DNA of 64,000 nucleotides from Bicyclus anynana (lineage: Eukaryota; Arthropoda; Insecta; Lepidoptera; Nymphalidae). The stretch's first letter is position 1; every line of letters starts with the position of its first letter. Under the pieces are notes generated by a model, which searched no databases, was not told where the DNA came from, and saw only the letters and a program-made list of their open reading frames with translations. This document shows, piece after piece, positions 1-9,560 of the stretch. Both the position numbers and the translations under genes were made by a program. Location of the stretch: the NCBI RefSeq assembly GCF_947172395.1, contig NC_069097.1, positions 11,516,142-11,580,141 of the forward strand, written 5' to 3'.

Positions 1-304
1 ATGCACTGTGGTGGATAGTAGGGACTTGACTTCAGTATGGCGGACTTTCATTCCGCCATACTGAATTAATTGCCATGTTTGCAATTTCGTAAATTCTTAA
101 TGTCAGAATTAATGCATCTTTTTGTTTATGATGCTACCTAACTCTATATAGAATGGTGATTTTACAAAGATTTTATAAGTCGTAAAATTTATGAATTCTT
201 AGCTTATTTCAGGGAAATAGTGACGCGTGAGAACTTAGACGATGCGTAATTTAGACCTAGAATAAAGTTTATATTACAATTTTTGTCGGTGTAATTTTTT
301 TCAG

Positions 305-445
305 ATACAAGGAACAATATGTTGAAACAATGGCTGGATTAGTGGAATTCGCGCAAAATGCTTACAACGTGAGGCAAAACGAAATAAAATTATTCAAAGA
401 CCTCGTTGACAATGCATTAGACGAGAGCGTAGAAAGAAGCAAAGA
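305..445 (+). CDS. Gene 1, first visible exon
   Basis: The acceptor TTTTTTCAG ends at 304 and the donor GTACGA begins at 446. The exon enters with one base of a split codon and leaves with two (GA), which join the A at 668 to give Glu. It encodes a helical, charged stretch beginning YKEQYVETMAG. Confidence 0.65.
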
Positions 446-3294
446 GTACGAAACATTTTAATTCATTTTATAAAATGCCATTCTAATAAAAAGCCTAGTC
501 CAACATAATGGAGTTAAAGTCTAAAAACTAAATTATAAGAATCAAGCAATGTTTATGTTGTGATTGCATAATAAGAGTAAAAGCTTTTGCATTAATAAGC
601 TATAAAATAAACATCCACAAGTCGGTATGCCTAATAAATCAACTTTTACCAGTACTTAATATTACAGAGTCGTTGCAGAATTTGAGGAGAAAAAGAAACC
701 ACTGGTCGGTCAAATGAATGAAATAATATCTAAATTTACGAAAAAACAAGCAACTATTGAACAGTTAGAACCAAATATAATAGACACGGGGGAATCGTTC
801 AACGATATTATTTATGACTTATGGAAAAATCTCATGACTATAGAGATGAGGTTGTACGAGCGATGCGAGGTATGTTTAAAGATTTTTAATTTTATGGATC
901 ATAGATTTGAAGCTTCATGGTTCTATCTCACTGAACGATTGTCGTACTCACGCCCACAATTTTTGTATGGTTAATATTATTATTAAAAGATTATTTCTCA
1001 ATAAAAGTTGGACAACCACCATATTACTTGCATGCTATTAGAAAAATTATGAAAACTAAGACTAGATAGATACACCTATAGATGATAGGTACTTAAGCTT
1101 TGTTATTGCTTCTGCAAGAGTAATGGAAGCTCTAAAAGCAATGATAAATCAGCGACAAACAAAAACAGCAATAATAAAGAATAAGCTTTCAACAATCATA
1201 ATTTAGTTATTTTAGTGTTCAAACTACATACCGTACAGATTTAATGAGGTGTACCTATCCCTACCATAGTTTAGTATATTCTCGCTCATATGAATATTGC
1301 TAAAATTTCTCTTATAACTTCAGGAATCAAGAGTTCAATTCGCAGTGAACATGACAGAGATGATAACAAAGCTGTTGGAAGTGTCTCGTAATGCATTCGG
1401 TGCGTGGCGCGAACACGAGGGTATGTGGTCCATGCGGCAGTTCGAGGCGCTGTCCAAGTTACTCGGCAATAAGGTTATGCTGGGAGATGCACCGCCCGAG
1501 TTGTTTGAAGTGAGTAAAGTATTAGAAACATCTAAGAAAAAGATTTTTATTTGGGAAACACAACAAAGGAATCAAAAAAGCATAAATACAATAGAAAATA
1601 TTAATGTTACGGTCAATTTTGTGAGTAGTGGCAGTGTGAGTGAGGAGTTAGTTAGATTGATTGATACTTTCAAGAACACACTTTCCGAACAAACTTCTAG
1701 AGAATCGACAGGCTTTAAAGTATACATTTCTCTCTGCAGAAGATAGGTCTCTTGAAGATTTCTTCAATGTTATTTTCATTAGGACAGGATATTCCTTGTA
1801 CAAATCCTGATTACTTTTTTATTGCACTGGGTCTATAAGTATAAGGTGCGGGTTACGAGAGATATCCTGAAGACAAAAATACATTGTCGACCAACAGCGG
1901 CGGATCGGAATGTTTTTTTTTTTTTATTCATAATAGACTTGCGCTTGACTACAATCATGCCTGGTGGAAAGCAATGATGAGGTCTAGGTTGGAGCGCGCT
2001 TGCCTAGAAAATGCCTATTCACTCTCGTCTTGAAGGTGCACAAATCATAAGTGTTAGGAAACACAGAAGCTGGAAGGGCATTCCACATCTTCGCTGTTCT
2101 TATTAGAAACGTCGATGCGAAACGTTTTGTGCGAGTCGACTGGACATCGACAACAAAAGGATGCCAATTTGCACGATGTCTCGCTGTTCTGTGGTAGAAT
2201 GGCGATGGAGGGACTAGATTAAAAAGATCCCGTGAGCACTCTCCGAAATATATTCGGTAAAATCGAAAGACAGGCAACGTTACGTCGGTGTTGAAGACTT
2301 TGTAGATTCTTTCCAGTTAGAGATTCATCACCAATGATACGTCTAGCGCGACGATCAACTGAGTCTAATGCAGAGAGCTGATATTTAGCAGACCCATCCC
2401 ATAGGTGACTACAGTATTCCATGCTTGTTGTTATGTTCTTAAATCCATTTCTAGGAGAAAATAACTCTTAAAATAGAACCAATTTGCAATATAAACAAAG
2501 TAGCTATGTATGTAATTGTCTTACTAAAGAAATTATTAGAGCGTTAACAAGCAAGTAACGCTAGAATCCACTCGAGCTTATGTTTTCTAATAGAATGTGA
2601 AAGATATAATCTACGAAATAAAACCTCTATGTTTTCTGTGCCTCCATCACAATTAGTTTACATGGTTGCTAATGGTGTTTTTAAAATTTTTGCTTCAGGT
2701 GATGATGGATAGAGATCTGATGATGAATCTAGTGGCACAGTCCTTGGACAACCACATGAGGTTTATAGACGCACGGGAAGATCTACTGATGACGCGTGCT
2801 AACGCATGGCGGGACGATCTAGTTCAAGGCACCAATGAGTAAGTTCGATCATTAAAAACCCGCTGGATGAATGCATGTATGCCATGTCATGTGCCAGTTT
2901 TAGTCAAACTCAAATTTATAGAGAAATCCTATTATATAAGTCTCACTGAAAGAGAAATACAAAAACCCTTAACTGTGAATTGGGATCGTAACAATTACTT
3001 TTTAGCTGTCCTGTGAAAAGTACTTAAATTACCTTGTTTTCAGCTTTTGATATTATTGATAGGAACTGTCAAAAAGTTCAGAATTCAATGTGTTTTTTTC
3101 TTTTGTATCTAAAAGATTTTTTTAAACATTTGTACTGTTTACTTTCCAGCAATGAAATAAAGCGGAACCGCGACAGGGTTCTAGAGATTTACTACTTTAT
3201 TGACAATCAGAGAGAGGAGTGGGCGGATATGCAGATGAGTATGACGGAAACTGTGGACCCCGAGACAGCAGCACTTTTGGGCGACGATTTCTAA
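305..3294 (+). CDS. C-terminal part of a coiled-coil protein, possibly CCDC180/DUF4456-like (5 exons; 5' end outside window)
   Basis: Five exons (305-445, 668-869, 1324-1509, 2699-2838, 3150-3294) join in one open frame of about 270 codons, every junction having AG acceptor and GT donor with matching phase, and end at TAA 3292-3294. The first exon starts in phase 2, so the gene begins upstream of the window. The product is charged and helical, with stretches such as LWKNLMTIEMRLYERCEE, FIDAREDLLMTRANAWRDDL and NRDRVLEIYYFIDNQREEW, and an acidic tail ending ALLGDDF. No enzyme motif, signal peptide or membrane segment is seen. The order LW..LM..E, then an aspartate-rich ARE-D-L--R--AW block, then a NR-RV-EI block resembles my recollection of the DUF4456 end of CCDC180-type ciliary proteins. 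That assignment is inference; another axonemal coiled-coil protein is possible. The exon structure is firm, the name is not. Confidence 0.7.
668..869 (+). CDS. Gene 1, second visible exon
   Basis: The acceptor ATTACAG ends at 667 and the donor GTATGT starts at 870; the exon ends in phase 0. It encodes EEKKKPLVGQMNE through LMTIEMRLYERCE, a predicted long helix. Confidence 0.7.
1324..1509 (+). CDS. Gene 1, third visible exon
   Basis: The acceptor AACTTCAG ends at 1323 and the donor GTGAGT starts at 1510. It has 62 complete codons in phase 0, is GC-richer than the surrounding DNA, and includes NAFGAWREHEGMW. Reading continues past the donor, so the exon end rests on the splice signal and the phase match to 2699. 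Confidence 0.7.
1911..2425 (-). mobile_element. 5'-truncated non-LTR retrotransposon (LINE) with reverse-transcriptase C-terminus, frameshifted
   Basis: The minus strand carries two overlapping frames (2422-2219 and 2277-1984). Together they read like the end of a Jockey/CR1-type LINE ORF2: EYCSHLW, then VDRRARRII, then TAKMWNALPASVFP near the end. One frameshift breaks it, around 2270-2280. The poly(T) run at about 1912-1925 on the plus strand is the element's A-rich 3' tail. It lies in the third visible intron of gene 1, antisense to the gene, and is dead. Confidence 0.7.
2699..2838 (+). CDS. Gene 1, fourth visible exon
   Basis: The acceptor TGCTTCAG ends at 2698; the donor GTAAGT follows 2838 and splits an Asp codon (GA|C). 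It encodes VMMDRDLMMNLVAQSL and the acidic-basic ARED block. Confidence 0.7.
3150..3294 (+). CDS. Gene 1, terminal exon
   Basis: The acceptor CTTTCCAG ends at 3149. It encodes NEIKRNRDRVLEIYYF to the C-terminus ALLGDDF and stop TAA. The upstream ATG at 3034 lies in the intron and is not a real start. Confidence 0.7.
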
Positions 3295-3343
3295 TGGACA
3301 ATATAGTTGGTGTAATCATTCACGCTTATTATTTCATTGATCA

Positions 3344-3349
3344 AATAAA
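3344..3349 (+). terminator. Poly(A) signal AATAAA of gene 1
   Basis: The hexamer lies 50 bp after the gene 1 stop codon. A short 3' UTR of this kind is usual for such genes; the cleavage site is not resolved. Confidence 0.55.
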
Positions 3350-4027
3350 AACATATATCGCATCTTCTTATAAGTGAAATCGCTCTTCATAGCAGCTAAG
3401 ACCACTATGGCGGCGCCCAAAGTTTCACTTACATTTTGGTTTAAAAAACCAAATTGCAAGTGAAAACAATTTGATAATCAATTAAGCTTATTGAAGCTGT
3501 TTGGGAACCTATTCGTACCATTTTAATTCGACCAGTAAGTATTTTTTACTGATAACATCGCTCTCAAGCGGCTACTAGTTGAAGACGTGCGAAGTGGCTC
3601 TAATGGGCTATGACCATAATTTGTGAAACGAGCAGATATTCACATATCCTGTTGAGTTTGAGTGGAAAACCATTGTCTCTAACACAACAGGCAGTGGCGC
3701 GCACAAGGTTTTTAACAATGGCAGGCATTAGGCAATATACAAATAGTACGAAATGGAATTCCTTCTATAATAAGTTTCGTAATGAGTCATCAGGTGATCA
3801 GGGCAGGCAGTGCTTTTTTGCTTTGCACGCACTTCATTGAGAATTTATTTGTAGTTTTTAGATTATAATTTTATTGGCGGACGAAACAGATTGCCCACCT
3901 AATGGTAAGTGATAAATCTTCTCTATAAATAGAGCACTTCCCCAGGGCATGCAATGCAACGAACACATACAACAATGCCGCCCGTCCGTGTAGTAGGTAC
4001 CTATTTCCGTAAAACTGAGGCGTTCAG
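3350..4027. other. Intergenic DNA with a hAT-like fragment at 3691-3840
   Basis: No gene is seen. At 3691 a motif GGCAGTGGCGCGCACAAGG begins a stretch also related to 15845-16040 (CAATGGCGAGCACAGG). It runs to a GCACGCACTTCATTG end near 3839. This looks like an old non-autonomous hAT-like copy; no target duplication was recognised. Confidence 0.4.
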
Positions 4028-4248
4028 TTGGCCTATTCACTAACTTCAGTCACCCACTTAATATAAATAACATCAAATCAATAACAATCGCATTTTTCGT
4101 ATTACGTAAATCCCATTGTTAACGTAAATAACAATGTCTACACTAACAATAATTTTGATCAATCAATGGTGAATAAAAAATCATCAGCAATAGCCAGTGG
4201 GGTAAATTTCGTGTCTACTAAAGTTACTCAAGTTAGTGAATAGGCCAA
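4028..4248. mobile_element. MITE with 19-bp terminal inverted repeats
   Basis: The left end TTGGCCTATTCACTAACTT (4028-4046) is the exact reverse complement of the right end AAGTTAGTGAATAGGCCAA (4230-4248). The interior is AT-rich and non-coding. It is a non-autonomous DNA transposon of about 221 bp between gene 1 and ECI1. No second copy was noticed in the window. Confidence 0.7.
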
Positions 4249-4439
4249 GATTGGAACAGCAATGTTGATTGGCAGCAGAAACTAGGATGGCTACTTGATG
4301 GTTCTTCCCCGGACAAGCTGTCCTCTGCTACTACTAAAACTCTTCAGGAAGCTACAAGGCCTTCGAGGCAAATACACTAGGGCCACGAATACAGTACGCT
4401 ACGCTCATAAGGCCTGAGGAGTGCCTCATTTAAAAAAAA

Positions 4440-4520
4440 AAACAAGAAACCTCAATCGGCTCAGTCGGGGATCGTACCCAGGACCTCCGTCTTGCAAATC
4501 CACTGCGCCACGGAGGCCGT
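4440..4520 (-). mobile_element. SINE-A head fragment (tRNA-related)
   Basis: Reverse complement of the SINE-A 5' end. It reads, in sense, GACGGCCTCCGTGGCGCAG at the right side and then an altered B-box region. The body and 3' tail are absent; poly(A)-like DNA abuts it at about 4430. Confidence 0.65.
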
Positions 4521-5469
4521 CTGAACTCAAGGCGTATAGCTGCGAAAGTTCCAAAAACAACATTATCTACGCAGTTTGGCGTGTTTCAATAGTGGATTAG
4601 ACATTTGGCGCAATAAAGTTCAAGCAACAATGAATTTAATACATTTTGAGTAGGTATTATAACATTAATACCTATGTTGTATTCATTATAATGTATCTTA
4701 ATGCAGGATGGGCTTTGAATAAATAGAGGCTTTTAACAAAAAAGGCTTTATTGCTAATAAGGTAGGTAATACATTGGTTGTAAAAATATGAGTATAATTG
4801 ATTATATTAAATCACAACAATTGTATATATATTATGTAATTGATTATTATTTAATTACTTTACAATATATTTACTAGGTCAAACTATAATACTGAAGATT
4901 TTAAAATAGTAAAGGTTAATGTCACGTTTTAATTACGCCTACGCCTATGATATTCGCTGATAATGAAGATTTCTCTTGATAAGAGATTTTTTTAATCGTT
5001 CCAGTATTATTTTATCTGTCGGAACCTATTTGTTACAAAAATATTTTCCTCTATAAACATTAGAATAGATTAGCCTTTATTATTTTAAAGTCTACAGAGA
5101 TTTTTGAAGTAAAACTTCTTTACGCACGCTTGACTTGGGGAATTATCTGGTTAAAATCTGGCGTTACGAAAAGTGTAATCGCAATAACATACTGTTACGT
5201 TTTAAAAGCGCCATCTGTAGTAACACTTATAAACTACGGCACAACACAAATAAGCCCAGCGCTGAATCCGTTTAGTCTTTTACCGGGATAGTTGTGAACT
5301 ACCTAGTAAGCTTGTGAAGTAAAGCAAGTCCGCCTCGAGAGATGGCGCTACTAAACGCTACTAATGTTTAAGTTTCTCTTTTATTTATTACTTTATTTTT
5401 TAAAAAGTTTTACTTCAGTCAGGTGGTCTAAATGACACTCTTTTGCTTATTTATTATATAATATTTTGT
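4521..5469. other. AT-rich intergenic DNA between gene 1 and ECI1
   Basis: No gene is seen. Candidate ECI1 poly(A) signals on the minus strand are TTTATT at 5450-5455, 5392-5397 and 5380-5389. The stretch 5205-5365 holds inverted GCGCCATCT and AGATGGCGC motifs, suggesting another short inverted-repeat element. Confidence 0.4.
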
Positions 5470-5727
5470 TTACTTGGCAGCCTTCTGTTTAAGCGCTTGT
5501 ATGTACATTTCAAGGCTCTGTTGAACTTTGGGGTTTTTGAGGTAGGTGAGAAACTCTTGTGTGTCAGCTTGTCTGGTTGTTTGCAAGCTTTTGATTGGTG
5601 CATCCCGTATCTTCTGTTTAGTGATAGCTCTAGCTAGGGGTGGGATTCTTTCGAACTTCTTTATGAAGCCTTTACACTTAGCGATTGCGTCGGCCTTGTC
5701 TGTGGCGGTTTCGTCGATAAGGCTTAC
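5470..5727 (-). CDS. ECI1: ECI1 exon 4 (terminal)
   Basis: The acceptor TTACAG lies just before 5727 in sense and the stop TAA is at 5472-5470. It encodes VSLIDETATDKADAI to KQKAAK (residues 198-282), the C-terminal helices; TRQADTQEFL corresponds to the RDADVQNFV region of the mammalian enzyme. Confidence 0.95.
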   Translation of the reverse strand, partial: VSLIDETATDKADAIAKCKGFIKKFERIPPLARAITKQKIRDAPIKSLQTTRQADTQEFLTYLKNPKVQQSLEMYIQALKQKAAK

Positions 5728-8482
5728 CTGTAAGATAAAAGTTAATTTAATGACTTAGTAGATGGTTGTGGTGCAAAGGTGCAATTTTTTATAGAATAAT
5801 AAATAGTTGACGGGTTGTTTTTAAATGATTACATTGCCTATAACAAAGCATCACCTTACACGGTATTTGTTCAAGGAATAATTTATTCAATTTGTAGGTA
5901 ATTACAGTAACATTTAACGCTAACGCTAAACGCTCCATCAGAATAAACATTCTTGTTATAGTTAATGCATATTCTGCTTTCCTAGGCAAAATAGTTCAAT
6001 ATCCATAAACCACTAGGACCGTCTATTCCTAGGGCTGTTTCGTAAAGTCCTTAGGCAAATTATCATCTAAGGTGAACACTCTAAAATAAAAAAATATAAT
6101 AAACTAAACTTTAATGCTCATCCTTCATCCACTGTGAACATTCATGTTGTATTAAGCATATATTCTACTTCACTGGTAGAAATAATTTGACACATAGTGA
6201 ACCACTTGGGAGCGACTAACCCTAGGACTGTTTCGTTAATCCCTAAGATGTATTTATCATCTATAATACAGTAAAAGGTGGGGCACACTAATAATATAAA
6301 CTAACCTTTAACGCTTCGTCTACTGTAAACATTCTTGCTGTAGTGAGAGCATATTCTGCTTCCCTGGTAGAAATAGTTTGGCACATAGTGTCCATGAACC
6401 ACTTGGGAGCGACTATCCCTAGGGCTGTTTCGTTAAGCCCTATAGTGAATTTACCGCTCACCATAGCTCGGTATTCGCATGACATTGATAAGAGGCAACC
6501 GCCGGCTGGTGCGTGACCCTAAAACATGACATGACCTTTATTTTGCAAACTTATAATGAAAAAATAAATCGTAATAAGGACAAATTTCATTTAGGCGGCC
6601 TAACAGTACTGTTAGTCCGCCTCCTTTACGTCATTTCATATGGTCAGAGCTGGTGGATATTTTTGTGTAGGTGTTTGTATTTGAGTCAAGTTAAAAACTT
6701 GTCCTGTACCTACCTACACCCACTCAAAAATGTCCCCTAACTCTCGGATAAGTGAGTCGCTTTGCTGGCAAGCGGGCGGTGAAGTGACCGCTCGTGGTAA
6801 CCGAGGCGTTTCCGTTACTTATCTTAGGCATAATAATGAGTTTTGACCTTTATATCTTGTCGTTCTGTCTCTGAAGTAGTAAAAATTAATAGGTACTAAC
6901 ATTAATAGCGGCAGCAGTAGGAAAACTTGATCCGAACAACTTGAACCACACGTCCTGGAGGGTAGTCCAGAATTCTTCGGCCCTTTTTATATCGGGCTTG
7001 TACATTTCCATTATATCCAGACCCGCTGAAAATACCGTTGGTGACGACTGTATTTGAAAATAGATTCAAATTATAATAATACCAACATTGACCTCTTATA
7101 ATAAAAGGACGCACAATCATGTAGAAAACATCACTTAAAAACTGGCCAATGTTGCTTCGGCAGTTTAAGAATTATTGGTAAAGAAAATTATAACTAAAGG
7201 CCTTTAAATATTCAATATTCAATAAAATCCCAAATTCAGAGCAAATTCAACCTTAAGGATTGAGTTTAAGGTTGAATTTGCAAATGCGACTACTTGAATT
7301 GGGTGCCAAGAAGGTGTGTTTGGCACTCATTGAGTGGGGACGTTTTTTGGTCGCTGATTGTGCATCCACTTTTTATTAGAGATCGATGAATACAAAGCAA
7401 TAAAAAAAATAAAATAATACGAGTATAAAAAGATAACAATGAACAAAAAGTACCTAATTATACGCCAAGATTGTAGATGCAATCGCCTTATCGCCAATGA
7501 AAATCGGAGATCTATCTTTCATAATTCGTATGTACTCTTGTATTATTCGTACAATAATTTATTTGCTGACTAGCAGACGCCCGCGACTTCGCTCGCGTGG
7601 TATCATTAAGCGTCGAATACTACATCGTGCATTATGATTTGCAGTGTTTTTAATTAAAAATTATATTTTGGACACATTAACATACTTAAATTAATTTTAA
7701 CTTTGTACTACGCGCGCGAGGACTCAATTATAGTTGAGCCCGGGATGCTAAATTTGCAGTTACTAAAGCGTCATGGGGACCGATTACATTTGGTAGATAA
7801 AAAACTACAGACTTTAAAAGCAATTTTTATTACTTTGGCTTACTGAAATTGTCAGAAAATTTTTGCGATTACTTAGGAGGTTATTTTCTTCAAAATAAGT
7901 AAGAAATTAATCGCGCTCGTAACTCGTGAACTAAAATATAAGGGTTTTATTTTGTAATTTTGGAACCCTCCCATGGCATTATGTTACGCTTAACGTCAGA
8001 TTTTCGAAATTCGCAGTTGTTAGCTATCAACTCACCTACCTTATCTTAATCTGACGTGCTGGTTGAGTAGGTATTTCTAAAGATTTTTTTGTTGCCCTAA
8101 ACGTACCCACCAATATTAAGGGCTCATACTTGGTGGAGGTACTCAACAACGTGCAAAGTATGTTTATCTGCCGCGCTCGAGTAACTGCAAAAATCCTCTC
8201 TTTGGCTCCCCTACTATTACGTGATATGTCTATAAATGGTTTTATACTTACAGAAGTCAATATCATTCCTCTACTCTTGTTCTTAGCCACTTCATCGAGA
8301 GATTTGCTGATTTCTGTCAAAAGGTCAAGGTTGAGACTGTTCACTGGAGGTCTCTGCAGTGTCATAATCGCGACACCATCGTTGTCCACTGTCAAATCTA
8401 CTAAGGGTCCTTTGCTTGACATTGCTCTGATGTTGGGGGCTAATTGCCTCGCATTGCTGACTGTCTGCCTTAACAGGAACAT
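5470..8482 (-). CDS. ECI1: Enoyl-CoA delta isomerase 1, mitochondrial (dodecenoyl-CoA isomerase)
   Basis: Four exons on the minus strand (8482-8252, 7047-6901, 6518-6306, 5727-5470) join in phase 0 to a 282-residue crotonase-fold protein; human ECI1 is about 300. The enzyme moves 3-cis or 3-trans double bonds of enoyl-CoA to the 2-trans position during mitochondrial beta-oxidation of unsaturated fatty acids. Residues 1 to about 23 are Arg-rich without acids (MFLLRQTVSNARQLAPNIRA), a matrix-targeting presequence. The oxyanion-hole segments are SAGLD (about 84-88) and GHAPAGG (127-133). The catalytic Glu is in GLNETALGI (Glu156). The C-terminus QKAAK is not a peroxisomal signal. The ATG at 8482 is chosen because the only in-frame upstream initiator is a GTG inside a repeat. 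The intron before exon 4 holds two decayed copies of part of exon 3. Confidence 0.95.
5925..6064 (-). pseudogene. Decayed copy C of the 3' half of ECI1 exon 3
   Basis: On the minus strand it is homologous to exon 3 from the NETALGI block to the exon end, including PRKAEYALTITRMF. Indels put the upstream part out of frame (ACGAAACAGCCCTAGGAAT retained, stops nearby). The acceptor and the 5' half of the exon are missing, so it cannot be spliced as a replacement exon. Confidence 0.85.
6114..6258 (-). pseudogene. Decayed copy B of the 3' half of ECI1 exon 3
   Basis: It reads GINETVLGLVAPKWF, then TMCQIISTSEVEYML, with a 6-bp in-frame deletion relative to FMDTMCQ and TGA stops in the MFTVDEG region. 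It starts about 190 bp from both exon 3 and copy C. Flanking intron sequence (TTATCATCT and an AATATAAACTAA-like stretch) is shared, so the duplicated unit included intron DNA. Confidence 0.9.
6306..6518 (-). CDS. ECI1: ECI1 exon 3
   Basis: The acceptor TTTTAG and donor GTTAGT flank 71 complete codons, residues 127-197. It carries GHAPAGGCLLSMSCEYRAM and the catalytic Glu in LNETALGI. Its second half is the source of the two decayed copies in the next intron. Confidence 0.95.
6901..7047 (-). CDS. ECI1: ECI1 exon 2
   Basis: The acceptor AAATACAG and donor GTTAGT bound 49 codons, residues 78-126, from SSPTVFSAGLDIMEMY to FPTAAAIN. It contains the first oxyanion-hole segment. Confidence 0.95.
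7241..7281. repeat. Inverted repeat in ECI1 intron 1, 16-bp arms
   Basis: GCAAATTCAACCTTAA at 7241-7256 and its exact reverse complement at 7266-7281 enclose a 9-base loop. It may be the remnant of a small foldback element. Confidence 0.6.
7565..7612 (+). repeat. Fragment of the CTAGC-family interspersed element
   Basis: The head motif GACTAGCAGACGCCCGCGAC is present but the downstream body is absent. It lies in ECI1 intron 1, antisense to the gene. Confidence 0.6.
8252..8482 (-). CDS. ECI1: ECI1 exon 1 (initiator exon)
   Basis: ATG is at 8482-8480 and the donor GTAAGT follows 8252. It encodes 77 residues: the presequence, then VDLTVDNDGVAIMTLQRPPV and the NSL block of the crotonase fold, ending GMILTS. 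A TTACAG six bases upstream of the ATG could be an acceptor for a non-coding first exon. Confidence 0.93.
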
Positions 8483-8502
8483 TTTATCTGTAACATTAAT
8501 AT

Positions 8503-8670
8503 AGCTTGGCAACTTCGTTCGTAATCGTAACGCTCCCGATGGTCCGCGCGGGCCGGGGGGCGTGTAGCTATGAATGAAAAACCCACGAGTGATGCACCTC
8601 ACTTCCCCGCACGCACGATTTCACACCCGCACAGTCTTCCCCCCCACCCCCCCATCGCCCGCATGATGAT
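8503..8670 (+). mobile_element. MITE family T1, copy 1 (right end lost), next to the ECI1 start
   Basis: It begins TATAGCTTGGCAACTTCGTT and is GC-rich in the middle, matching 15052-15235 and the reverse of 34801-34990. The right terminal repeat is replaced by CCCGCATGATGATGAT. It ends about 20 bp upstream of the ECI1 ATG, so it lies in the promoter, the 5' UTR or a first intron. Confidence 0.8.
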
Positions 8671-9249
8671 GATAAGAATTTAATAGTTATGTACCAGATT
8701 ACTACACACTTGTTCTAGTAATATATGCAAATTTATTTAAATAGACCTATTTAGTTTAATTATATGAACCACCTACTTACTTTTATTGTCTCAAGTTATA
8801 TTTCCACATTCAAACAAAAAAAGCAATGCAATTGCATTAATTAATTGCCCAAGTAATGTGTTGTAACAGATAATTTTATATATTTTAATATCTTGTTTAT
8901 TTTAATTGTTACTTATTGAAGTCTGTGTGAAGATTTACTATAAGCTCTCACATTTACATACAAATGCATTTAATCTAAAAGTAATGTACACATTTCACTT
9001 TAAACCAATTTCAAAAAATCTATGTTCTTTATTTGATCTTTATGTTTGTATATTTCAAATTTTCTCAAAAACTACTTATTAAAAAATATTTCTGATTCTG
9101 TAAGTGCTGCAGGCTCCATAATGGGAACAATGGGGGCTTAGGCGAGCAAAGGAGCATCACCTGATGGGCCCAAAAGCAGAAGCAGAAGAAGAGATGGGCA
9201 GATAGACTCCAAGACTTTCAAATTCAATACATGTTGTTTTGTTATTTGA
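8671..9249. other. AT-rich intergenic DNA between divergent ECI1 and CNEP1R1
   Basis: No gene is seen. At 9105-9205 a purine-rich stretch reads QKQKQKKRWADRLQDFQ in one frame, like the C-terminal end of a LINE ORF2, but it is too short to classify. Confidence 0.3.
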
Positions 9250-9560
9250 TTGCAATGATAATTTTATACTATAGATTGGTTACATCCCTACAAAATCACT
9301 GCAAAAAGTGATCTGAATAATATGCTACAACACTACACACACATGCACAATTTTGTATTTAATTCCATCATATATTTATGTATATATAGTTCACACTTCT
9401 CAACACACAGCTCGACATTGTAGACAATATTTAGGTATTATTTGTTTAAATAACACATTCATTGTTGACCACAACTAACATTGAGTTAACTATAAATTTC
9501 CTCTTTTGAGCGGCTCATTTTTCATTCGCTAGTAACACATCTAACAGTATTTAATATTGT
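9250..9560. repeat. Interspersed repeat family R9, copy 1
   Basis: About 300 bp is homologous, in reverse orientation, to 43008-43315. Shared blocks include GTTACATCCC/GTAACCGATC, CTCGACATTGTAGACAA and GTTAACTATAAATTTCC-like DNA. It has no long ORF and no clear terminal repeats; class unknown. Confidence 0.6.

Noticed and set aside
6114..6258. Functional mutually exclusive exon of ECI1
   Set aside because: It has in-frame TGA codons and lacks an acceptor and the first half of the exon.
8036..8251. Reading frame continuing past ECI1 exon 1
   Set aside because: It runs through a strong donor (GTAAGT) into the intron; exon 2 at 7047 supplies the conserved SAGLD motif.
8130..8504. 124-codon plus-strand frame
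   Set aside because: It is the antisense shadow of ECI1 exon 1.
8483..8602. N-terminal extension of ECI1 starting upstream in the MITE
   Set aside because: The upstream initiator is GTG (8602-8600), not ATG, and the stretch is repeat sequence also found elsewhere. The ATG at 8482 gives a normal mitochondrial presequence.
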